A stretch of 8,843 nt of DNA from Chloroflexota bacterium (GTDB lineage: Bacteria > Chloroflexota > Anaerolineae > B4-G1), in the NCBI GenBank assembly GCA_011046405.1, contig DSAR01000149.1, forward strand, positions 1 through 8,843, written 5' to 3'. This document shows positions 1 to 5,761 of this stretch, piece by piece. Made by a program: the position numbers and the translations under genes. Every line of letters begins with the position of its first letter. Position 1 is the first letter of the stretch. Below the pieces are notes generated by a model. The model saw nothing but the letters and a program-made list of their open reading frames with translations, was not told the origin of the DNA and ran no database searches.

Positions 1-633
1 GCCCGTTACCCGGTGACGGTGGCCCAGTTCTGGGCCTTTGTGGAAGATAGCGGCTTTCAGCCTGGAGATGCTGACAGCTTGCGAGGGATAGATAACCATC
101 CGGTCGTGCGGGTGAGTTGGTATGAGGCCTTGGCGTACTGTGACTGGTTAACGGAGAAACTTTGCCAGTGGGAGGAGACGCCCGAGCCGCTGGCGACGTT
201 ATTGCGCGAGGAAGGCTGGGCGATCACCTTACCCTCCGAGGCGGAGTGGGAAAAGGCAGCGCGGGGTGGGGATGGGCGACGGTATCCCTGGGGCCGGGAG
301 CCCGATCCAAACCGGGCGAATTACTACGATACCGGCATCGGGATGACCAGCGCGGTGGGCTGTTTCCCCGGCGGGGCCAGTCCCTATGGGGTGGAGGATC
401 TGAGCGGCAACGTGTGGGAGTGGTGTCGGACGAAGTGGGAAGATAACTATAAAGACTATGAGGGCGATGATGACTTGGAGGGCTCTGCTCTCCGGGTTTT
501 GCGCGGGGGCTCGTTCGTCGATTCCGGTAGCATCGTCCGCTGCGCTTGCCGCAACCTCGGGCTCTATCCGGACGGTCGCGTCGGGTACTACGGCTTTCGG
601 GTGGTGGCGTCCCCATTTACCTCTGGTCTCTGA
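1..633 (+). CDS. FGE-sulfatase-domain DGR target protein (5' end outside window)
   Basis: The frame is open from the first base, so the gene starts left of the window; the visible 210 codons are the C-terminal part. The sequence matches the formylglycine-generating-enzyme/sulfatase-modifying family (C-type-lectin fold): RYPVT near the left edge, then NHPVVRVSWYEALAYCDWL, LPSEAEWEKAARG, YPWG, SPYGVEDLSGNVWEW and a terminal VLRGGSF...GFRVV block. The last block is VR1 of the retroelement, so this is a diversified target. In true FGE enzymes this block carries the copper-binding catalytic cysteines; here it is the variable face, so a ligand-binding role is more likely than catalysis (inference). 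About 20 residues lie between WEW and the VR, a loop almost absent in the second target. The gene ends 140 bases before avd on the same strand. Whether a NACHT or other domain precedes it cannot be seen. Confidence 0.92.
   Translation, partial: ARYPVTVAQFWAFVEDSGFQPGDADSLRGIDNHPVVRVSWYEALAYCDWLTEKLCQWEETPEPLATLLREEGWAITLPSEAEWEKAARGGDGRRYPWGREPDPNRANYYDTGIGMTSAVGCFPGGASPYGVEDLSGNVWEWCRTKWEDNYKDYEGDDDLEGSALRVLRGGSFVDSGSIVRCACRNLGLYPDGRVGYYGFRVVASPFTSGL
492..612 (+). repeat. DGR variable repeat VR1
   Basis: Aligned without gaps to the template repeat at 1227-1347 (constant offset of 735). There are 22 differences, all where the template has A (10 to G, 9 to T, 3 to C), out of 31 template adenines in 1231-1347. 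No other template base differs. The block codes VLRGGSF through VVAS of the first target; 17 of 18 adenine-containing, replaceable codons encode a different residue from the template. The adenine-free 3' end TTTCGGGTGGTGGCGTCC corresponds to the initiation-of-mutagenic-homing region. After GGCGTCC the template and VR part ways. Confidence 0.95.
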
Positions 634-761
634 CCTGCCTGGAGCGTAGCGGAAGGCAGGCCCTCTGACCTCTGAACCTCTGGAGTCTGTACTCTGGGGG
701 GTCTGGGGGGTGTCCCCCCAGGATTGAAACCGCGCTTGCGCGGTCGCGCGCGGTGAATTTT
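613..761 (+). repeat. 3' flank of VR1 with hairpins, related to the flank of VR2
   Basis: This stretch covers the end of the first target and the spacer before avd. It starts with CCATTTACCTCTG, identical to the sequence after VR2, and shares TCTGACCTCTGAACCTCTG, AGTCTGTACTCT and CCCCAGGATTGAA with the flank at 5507-5643. Three hairpins are visible: CCTGCCT/AGGCAGG (634-640 with 654-660, 13-base loop), CTGGGGGG/CCCCCCAG (703-710 with 714-721, TGT loop), and CCGCG CTTG CGCGG (730-743). There is no T-tract, so an intrinsic terminator is not well supported. Hairpins downstream of a VR are known target-recognition elements in the Bordetella phage DGR; these lie farther away (about 90 bases for the G-rich one). 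The function is inferred. Confidence 0.7.
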
Positions 762-773
762 GAGGAGTCAACG

Positions 774-1118
774 ATGGCCAAGAAAGAAGAGATGGTGATC
801 TTCACCCGCACTTTCGACTTTCTCGACTGGCTGCTACCTGTCACGAATAACTTCCCCCGCGCTCACCGCCATTCGTTTACGCGGCGGCTGTTGGACGCGG
901 CTTTCGATCTGCGGGAGCACCTGGAGATGGCGAACTTGCGGCGGGGGAAGGCGCGGCTGGCCCAACTGCGCCTGGCCGACGAGGCGCTGTCCAAGGTGCG
1001 GGTCTACTTACGACTGGCCGTGCGCTGGCGATGGTTGAGCGATGGACAGTACTATCACGTCGCCGCGATGGTGGCCGAGATCGGGCGATTGCTGGGCGGA
1101 TGGATCAAGAGCTGTTAG
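774..1118 (+). CDS. avd: Avd-type DGR accessory variability determinant, four-helix bundle
   Basis: A 114-residue basic, helical protein. Avd proteins form a pentameric barrel of four-helix bundles that bind the DGR RNA and reverse transcriptase and are needed for cDNA synthesis. Family marks visible here: an N-terminal helix ending in LLPVTNNFPRAHRHSFTRRL, a middle ADEALSKVRVYLRLAVRW helix, and the C-terminal EIGRLLGGWIKS ending typical of Avd and related four-helix proteins of 23S rRNA intervening sequences. The start at 774 is preferred over an in-frame upstream start at 753 because GAGGAG (762-767) sits six bases before the ATG. The gene lies between the first target and the template region, in the usual avd-TR-RT order. 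It could be mistaken for the intervening-sequence family if seen alone, but the context settles it. Confidence 0.9.
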   Translation: MAKKEEMVIFTRTFDFLDWLLPVTNNFPRAHRHSFTRRLLDAAFDLREHLEMANLRRGKARLAQLRLADEALSKVRVYLRLAVRWRWLSDGQYYHVAAMVAEIGRLLGGWIKSC

Positions 1119-1226
1119 ACCACAGGCGATAGCCGGTGAGCAGATGGATGAGTAAGCGATGTCTCCATCTTGTTCATCGGTTATGGTCTGCCGTCTAACG
1201 GCAGAGGGGGCTGGCTCGTAGCGCCA

Positions 1227-1347
1227 CCGGGTTTTGCGCGGGGGCTCGTTCGACAATACCGATAACAACGTCCGCTGCGCTTACCGCAACAACAGGAACA
1301 ATCCGAACAATCGCAACAGGAACAACGGATTTCGGGTGGTGGCGTCC
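1227..1347 (+). repeat. DGR template repeat TR
   Basis: The template for both variable repeats. Between 1231 and 1347 it has 31 adenines clustered in AAC/AAT codons when read in the frame of the targets (12 Asn codons, with runs like RNNRNNPNNRNRNN). AAC and AAT codons are typical of DGR templates because adenine mutation at the first two positions reaches many amino acids without making stops. Constant blocks, GTTTTGCGCGGGGGCTCGTT, TCCGCTGCGC and the 3' TTTCGGGTGGTGGCGTCC, are adenine-free and preserved in the VRs. After GGCGTCC the template continues ACGTTTTTAGG while both VRs continue CCATTTACC, which marks the functional 3' limit of the repeat. Confidence 0.95.
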
Positions 1348-1517
1348 ACGTTTTTAGGTGTGTTATGGCCGGAACTGTGGCGCGGGTGCGCGTTAAAAGC
1401 GTGACGCCTTCGCCACCGAGGCAGTGTGCTTGCTGAGAAAGAGCACCAAAAAATGGCGGAGCCGGTTCCCGGCCGCGCCCTGTCAGGTATCTCCCGACAG
1501 GGCCGGGCGCATAGCAA

Positions 1518-1565
1518 TGGCCCCACACCCTGGGTTCGCCTGGGGGCGACCCTGGTGTGGGGCCA
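1518..1565 (+). other. Long hairpin just upstream of the RT gene
   Basis: TGGCCCCACACC (1518-1529) is the perfect reverse complement of GGTGTGGGGCCA (1554-1565). Inside it GGGT(T)CGCC can pair with GGCGACCC with one bulged T. The stem ends six bases before the RT Shine-Dalgarno sequence GGGAGGGG (1571-1578). It may be the 3' end of the DGR RNA, a processing site, or an attenuator of RT translation; the sequence does not decide between these. Confidence 0.6.
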
Positions 1566-1584
1566 CCTATGGGAGGGGAAGCTA

Positions 1585-2691
1585 ATGTACGCATCTCTTT
1601 GCAGTTGGGACAATCTCTACCTGGCCTATCGCAACGCATCGCGCGGAAAGCGCGGAAAAGAACCGGCGGCCCGTTTCGAATATCGCCTGGAGGATAACCT
1701 GATCCAACTGCAACGCGAGTTGGAGACCCAGACCTACCAGCCTGGAGACTACTATTCCTTCTACATCCACGAGCCGAAGCGACGATTGATCAGCGCTGCG
1801 CCATTTCGTGACCGAGTGGTGCATCACGTGCTGTGCAACGTCATTGAGCCACGCTTTGAGCGGAGCTTCGTCTGCGATTCCTACGCCAACCGGGTGGGCA
1901 AGGGTACACATCGCGCGCTGGATCGCTGCCAGCAATTCGCCCGCCGCTTCCGCTACGTGTTGCAATGCGACGTGCGGAAATTCTTCCCCAGTTTGGACCA
2001 TACGATCATGCGGCGCATCCTGGCCCGCAAGATCGGTGACGCCAACGTGCTCTGGTTGATCGATCAGATCCTGGGGAGCGGCCGGGGCGTCTTGAGCGAG
2101 GAGTATACGATGGTCTACTTCCCCGGCGACGACCTTTGGGTTGCAATGCGCCTCAGGGGCTTGCCGATCGGCAACCTCACGTCGCAGTTCTGGGCCAATT
2201 GCTACCTCAACCCTTTCGACCACTTCGTCAAACGGGAGTTGCGGTGTTGTAAGCAGCGCGGCGGCTACCTTCGCTTCGTCGACGATTTTCTGCTCTTCGC
2301 CGACGACAAGTCCCTGCTCTGGGATTGGCGAGAGGCGCTGGTCGAGCGACTGGCGACGCTTCGGCTGACCATTCACAATGGCGCGCATCCCCGGCCGGTC
2401 ACGGAGGGGATCCCATTTCTGGGTTTCGTCGTCTACGCCGACCGGCGGCGTCTGAAGCGTCGCAAGGGCATTCACTTCCGGCGGCGATTCGAGGATTTGG
2501 TGCATCGCTACGAACGCGGGGAAATTCCGTTGGAAGAGATCACGGCTTCGGCCCAAGGCTGGGCCAACCACGCCCGCTACGGCAATACCGTGGGGTTGCG
2601 CAAGGCGGTGTTGGGCGGGATATCAATATCCCCACAGAACAGGGGGAGAGAGAAAGCAAAAGGGAGGTTGTATGACCGAAGCACAGGTTGA
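1585..2691 (+). CDS. DGR-type reverse transcriptase
   Basis: A 368-residue reverse transcriptase that copies the TR RNA with adenine errors. Visible motifs: LISAAPFRDRVVHHVL (about 69-84), motif A LQCDVRKFF with the metal-binding Asp near 129, the DGR/group II-like GLPIGNLTSQ (192-201), the active-site box FVDDFLLFADD (Asp pair 233-234), FLGFVVY (about 278-284), and a C-terminal GWANHARYGNTVGLRK segment resembling the end of other DGR enzymes. There is no maturase or endonuclease domain, as expected for a DGR rather than a group II intron. ATG at 1585 is chosen because GGGAGGGG lies six bases upstream; the frame stays open back to 1426 but that part overlaps strong RNA stems. The last 20 bases overlap the next gene. 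The final 20 or so residues (after AVLGG) look less conserved. Confidence 0.95.
   Translation: MYASLCSWDNLYLAYRNASRGKRGKEPAARFEYRLEDNLIQLQRELETQTYQPGDYYSFYIHEPKRRLISAAPFRDRVVHHVLCNVIEPRFERSFVCDSYANRVGKGTHRALDRCQQFARRFRYVLQCDVRKFFPSLDHTIMRRILARKIGDANVLWLIDQILGSGRGVLSEEYTMVYFPGDDLWVAMRLRGLPIGNLTSQFWANCYLNPFDHFVKRELRCCKQRGGYLRFVDDFLLFADDKSLLWDWREALVERLATLRLTIHNGAHPRPVTEGIPFLGFVVYADRRRLKRRKGIHFRRRFEDLVHRYERGEIPLEEITASAQGWANHARYGNTVGLRKAVLGGISISPQNRGREKAKGRLYDRSTG
2617..2632 (+). other. Perfect inverted repeat near the RT-target junction
   Basis: GGGATA TCAA TATCCC can form a 6-bp stem with a four-base loop, inside the end of the RT gene and about 40 bases before the start codon of the NACHT target. 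It could affect translation of the target or be incidental. Confidence 0.4.
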
Positions 2692-5527
2692 TTGGGAACA
2701 GGCATTGCAGGAGGTTGAGGAAGCCATCGCGGCGATGAAGAAGGCCCTTGATGGCCCGACCCTGGAGGCGGCGTTGGTCCCGTTGTTGGACAAGCGAGCG
2801 CGCTACGAGGCGCTGTTGGAGGGTTCCGGCGGCGTAGCCCAGGGCGAGGGCGCGACGGCGGCCGGGGAACGGGGCATCGCCGTCGGTGGAGATGTAGGCG
2901 GCGATATCATCACCGACGAGCGGCGGGTTGAAACCGGTGGCGGCGCCTACATTGGCGGTGACGTGCGTGCTGGCGGCGACGTGATAGGCCGCGATAAGAT
3001 CGAGGCACATTATCCCGACCCGGCCCAATCGGCGGCGGAGCGAGCGCGGGAGCGCTACCTCAAGCGCGTGCACCAGCGGTGCAACGTCCTGCCCGTGGCT
3101 GCGATGGGCGGCGAGGAGGGCGTGGGCGACGAGGTCTCGCTGGATCAGGTCTACGTGGCGCTGGACACCAAGACGCGGGCGCCGCTGACGGAGGAGGAAA
3201 AAGCCGCCCGTAAGGAAGATCTCTCGTTTCTGATGCGCGGGGAGGACAAGGAATCCCGTTCGTTGACCGCCCTGGAGGCAGCGACGCAGGAACGCCGCCT
3301 GGCGCTGTTGGGCGATCCTGGCAGCGGGAAATCGACGTTCGTCAGGCAATTGGCGGCGCACACGGCACAGGTGCGTCTGATTGATGAGACGCCATTCCCG
3401 GATTGGGAGCGGGGGTTGACGCCGGTCCTGGTCACGTTGCACGAGCTGGCTCCAGACTTGGCAGCCTTGGATTTGGACGCTTTATCCGAGGCTGCTCAGG
3501 AGAGGCGCTTGGTCGAGACCGTGCGCGAGTTCCTGGCGGCACAATTGCGCGCTTGCAAAGCGCAGAATTGGGACGAGCGTCTGGAGGATGCATTGCTGGC
3601 GGGTGACGTCTTGTTGATCTTCGATGGGTTGGACGAGGTGGCGGAGATGTGCCGCGGCCGGGTGCGGCGCGCGGTGGGAGCCTTGTTGCAGGCGTATGGC
3701 GACCTCCGGCGCGTCATCGTCACTTGCCGGGTGCGCTCGTACACCGGGGAGGCGGAGTTTCCTGGGTTTACGTCGCACACGTTGGCCCCCTTCGATGAGG
3801 AGAAGATCAAGGCCTTCGTGAGCGGTTGGTATCAAGCCCAATACAACCTGGGTCGCTTGAAGCAATCGGTAGCCGAGGATCGCGCCAACGATTTGCAGCA
3901 AGCAGCGCTGGACGATGACTTGCGGGAATTGGCCAGCAACCCTATGTTGCTGACGACGATGGCCCTGATTCACCAAAGGGAGGTCGGCTTGCCCCGGGAG
4001 CGGGTGCGTTTGTACAGCCTGGCCGTCCAGGTCCTGCTCACCCGGTGGCAAAAGCGCAAAGGTTTCTCGGTGTCTCAAGAACTGGCCACTGTATTGAGCA
4101 ACGATCTGAAGTTGCGAGCGATCTTGGAGCGGCTGGCGTACGAGGCGCACCAGGGACAGGCGGACCGCAGTCGCGCGGCCGATTTGGAACGGAAGGACAT
4201 CCTGGCGATTCTTGAAGATATGCCTTATTTGGGCGGCGTGGGATTGGCGGCCGAGTTCCTGGATTACGTGGACCAGCGATCAGGTCTACTGGTGGGTCAG
4301 GGTGGTATAGATGAGGGATGTAAGCCCAAGACTTACACGTTTCCCCATCGGACGTTTCAGGAGTACCTGGCGGGTTGTTACATGGCAGGGGAGTGGGATG
4401 CGCTCGACGTCTACTGGCGCCACGCCGGTGAGGGGGATGCCTGGTATCTGGCGGCGGTGCTGGGCGCGGAGGAACTACACTATAACGGGCGTGGTGACAA
4501 GATTTTGCTTAACCTGGCCTACGATCTGGCGCCCGTCGATGAGCCAGAGACCGAACAGGCGTGGCGGGCGACCTTGTGGTCAGGACAAATGGCGGCGCTC
4601 TTTCCGCCAGAGGAGATTCGTCGGGTGATGCAAGGGCCAAAGCCAGGCGCGGCTTACCTGGAGCGTCTGACACGCCGATTGGTGCAAATTTTGCAAGAAG
4701 AGCGGCTGCGCGCTGTAGAGCGCGCCGAGGCCGGTAAGGCGCTGGCGAAGCTGGGCGATCCGAGGCCTGGCGTGGGATTGCGCGACGATGGCTTGCCGGA
4801 CATTGTTTGGTGCGAGATACCGGCCGGGCCGTTCCTGATGGGGAATGACAATGAGAGAGATGAGAGCATCGCTGATTGCTATCGCATCAGCCGATACCCG
4901 GTGACTAATGCCCAGTTTGAAGCCTTTGTACAAGCCGGAGGATACCAAGAGGAGCGGTATTGGCAAGAGGCGATACAAGCAGAATATTGGCGTGATGGTG
5001 CGATCAAAAGTAGGATTGATGATAGACCATACACAGCACCGAAAGACTATGGAGAGCCGTTCAATTTGCCCAATCATCCGGTGGTGGGGGTGACGTGGTA
5101 TGAGGCAGTAGCTTTCTGCCGTTGGTTGACGGAGATGCTGCGTGGGGAAGGAGAGGTTGGGGGAGATACGGAAATTGCTTTGCCAAGCGAATCTCAGTGG
5201 GAAAAGGCAGCGCGGGGGACTGATGGCCGAGTCTATCCCTGGGGAGACAAGCCAGACCCAGAACGGGCGAACTATGGAGATACAGGGATCGGGACGACCA
5301 GCGCAGTGGGGTGCTTTCCGGGAGGGAGAAGCCCGTATGGAATAGAGGATGCAAGTGGAAATGTGTGGGAATGGGTTGGTGATGGCCCGGTTTTGCGCGG
5401 GGGCTTGTTCGGCTATCCCGATGTCAGCGTCCGCTGCGCTTCCCGCCACCTCAGGAGCTATCCGGACTCTCGCCTCAGGAGCATCGGATTTCGGGTGGTG
5501 GCGTCCCCATTTACCTCTGAAATCTGA
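2672..5527 (+). CDS. NACHT NTPase with C-terminal FGE-sulfatase domain, DGR target
   Basis: A 951-residue STAND-type protein. Residues 1-52 are helical and charged, possibly coiled coil. Residues about 68-110 form a glycine-rich tract with repeated GGDV/GGDI units. SLDQVYVALDT (156-166) precedes the NACHT core: Walker A GDPGSGKST (214-222), Walker B LLIFDGLDEV (314-323), IVTCRVRSY (349-357), SNPMLLTTMALIH (422-434) and the winged-helix segment FPHRTFQEYLAGCY (557-570). Residues about 710-951 are an FGE-sulfatase domain: IPAGPFLMGN, RYPVTNAQFEAFV, NHPVVGVTWYEAVAFCRWL, LPSESQWEKAARG, SPYGIEDASGNVWEW and the VR2-coded end. NACHT proteins oligomerise on ligand binding; by analogy the diversified FGE domain would be the sensor and the N-terminus the effector (inference). 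No signal peptide or membrane segment is seen, so it should be cytoplasmic. The start has AGGGAGG at 2661-2667 and overlaps the RT gene by 20 bases, suggesting coupled translation. Confidence 0.93.
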   Translation: MTEAQVDWEQALQEVEEAIAAMKKALDGPTLEAALVPLLDKRARYEALLEGSGGVAQGEGATAAGERGIAVGGDVGGDIITDERRVETGGGAYIGGDVRAGGDVIGRDKIEAHYPDPAQSAAERARERYLKRVHQRCNVLPVAAMGGEEGVGDEVSLDQVYVALDTKTRAPLTEEEKAARKEDLSFLMRGEDKESRSLTALEAATQERRLALLGDPGSGKSTFVRQLAAHTAQVRLIDETPFPDWERGLTPVLVTLHELAPDLAALDLDALSEAAQERRLVETVREFLAAQLRACKAQNWDERLEDALLAGDVLLIFDGLDEVAEMCRGRVRRAVGALLQAYGDLRRVIVTCRVRSYTGEAEFPGFTSHTLAPFDEEKIKAFVSGWYQAQYNLGRLKQSVAEDRANDLQQAALDDDLRELASNPMLLTTMALIHQREVGLPRERVRLYSLAVQVLLTRWQKRKGFSVSQELATVLSNDLKLRAILERLAYEAHQGQADRSRAADLERKDILAILEDMPYLGGVGLAAEFLDYVDQRSGLLVGQGGIDEGCKPKTYTFPHRTFQEYLAGCYMAGEWDALDVYWRHAGEGDAWYLAAVLGAEELHYNGRGDKILLNLAYDLAPVDEPETEQAWRATLWSGQMAALFPPEEIRRVMQGPKPGAAYLERLTRRLVQILQEERLRAVERAEAGKALAKLGDPRPGVGLRDDGLPDIVWCEIPAGPFLMGNDNERDESIADCYRISRYPVTNAQFEAFVQAGGYQEERYWQEAIQAEYWRDGAIKSRIDDRPYTAPKDYGEPFNLPNHPVVGVTWYEAVAFCRWLTEMLRGEGEVGGDTEIALPSESQWEKAARGTDGRVYPWGDKPDPERANYGDTGIGTTSAVGCFPGGRSPYGIEDASGNVWEWVGDGPVLRGGLFGYPDVSVRCASRHLRSYPDSRLRSIGFRVVASPFTSEI
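5389..5506 (+). repeat. DGR variable repeat VR2
   Basis: Gapless alignment to the template (1231 corresponds to 5390) gives 20 differences. Nineteen are at template adenines (6 to G, 7 to T, 6 to C) and one is C-to-T at 5406. It codes residues 907-945 of the NACHT-FGE protein. The upstream boundary differs from VR1: CCCGG precedes TTTT where template and VR1 have CCGGG. The 3' homing block is identical to the template through GGCGTCC. Confidence 0.95.
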
Positions 5528-5643
5528 AGCCTTTGACCTCTGAACCTCTGAAAGTCTGTACTCTCTGGGGTGGGGTCTGGGGAGGGGGACGCCCCTCCCC
5601 AGGATTGAATCCGCGCTTGCGCGGTCGCTGGCCGCGAGATTTC
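5507..5643 (+). repeat. 3' flank of VR2 with hairpins, related to the flank of VR1
   Basis: This shares CCATTTACCTCTG, ACCTCTGAACCTCTG, AGTCTGTACTCT and the CCCCAGGATTGAA(A/T)CCGCGC unit with 613-761. It contains a perfect 11-bp stem, CTGGGGAGGGG/CCCCTCCCCAG (5577-5587 with 5592-5602), closed by the tetraloop GACG, followed by CCGCG CTTG CGCGG (5611-5624). The corresponding stem after VR1 has a different sequence but the same position and base-pairing character. No T-tract follows. Either a shared target-site element for retrohoming or a duplicated transcript end is possible. Confidence 0.7.
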
Positions 5644-5668
5644 GGGCGAGGGGCTACCTCCGTAGCTT

Positions 5669-5761
5669 GGGGAAGGGAGCCTGCCCGTAGGGTAGGCCGC
5701 CTCCCCAGGCTTGAAACCGCAATGGCAAGGCCGCTAGCGCTGGTCGCTGGCCGCGAATTTT
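5669..5761 (+). repeat. Third partial copy of the hairpin/CCCCAGG-TTGAA unit, without a VR
   Basis: TGGGGA (5669-5674 region) and TCCCCA (5702-5707) bracket an inner hairpin GCCTGCCC GTA GGGTAGGC (5679-5697, one G-T pair). CCCCAGGCTTGAAACCGC follows at 5703-5720, and the copy ends GGTCGCTGGCCGCGA, which also occurs near 5624-5637. It repeats the end of the VR flanks but has no variable repeat or coding frame beside it. Confidence 0.55.

Larger units (their letters stand above)
1119..1584 (+). ncRNA. DGR RNA region: template repeat plus structured flanks
   Basis: The whole avd-RT interval is non-coding apart from frames without support. It contains the TR and several stems: AGATGGA/TCCATCT (1142-1148 with 1164-1170), CTGCCG/CGGCAG (1188-1193 with 1199-1204) just before the TR, GTGGCG/CGCCAC (1377-1382 with 1411-1416), GCCCTGTC/GACAGGGC (1477-1484 with 1496-1503), and a 12-bp stem at 1518-1565. 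In the Bordetella phage DGR an RNA running from the end of avd through the TR into a downstream spacer is the template and also primes cDNA synthesis. By analogy this interval should be that RNA, but its ends and promoter cannot be read from the sequence. Confidence 0.7.

Noticed and set aside
703..721. G-rich hairpin as an intrinsic terminator of the first target
   Set aside because: No T-tract follows, and avd is closely spaced on the same strand, so termination here is not supported.
721..730. GGATTGAAAC resembling the 3' end of CRISPR repeats
   Set aside because: Copies are three only, thousands of bases apart or without regular spacers, and belong to the VR flank unit; there are no cas genes.
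1426..1584. Upstream extension of the reverse transcriptase frame
   Set aside because: It runs through strong RNA stems, has no reverse-transcriptase similarity, and the ATG at 1585 has a good ribosome-binding site.
1582..2571. Long minus-strand open frame opposite the reverse transcriptase
   Set aside because: It is a GC-rich shadow of the RT gene with no motif; the plus-strand frame has all catalytic motifs.
2540..3442. Long minus-strand open frame opposite the NACHT gene start
   Set aside because: It is a shadow frame with low-complexity Arg/Gln/Leu composition, opposite a well-supported gene.
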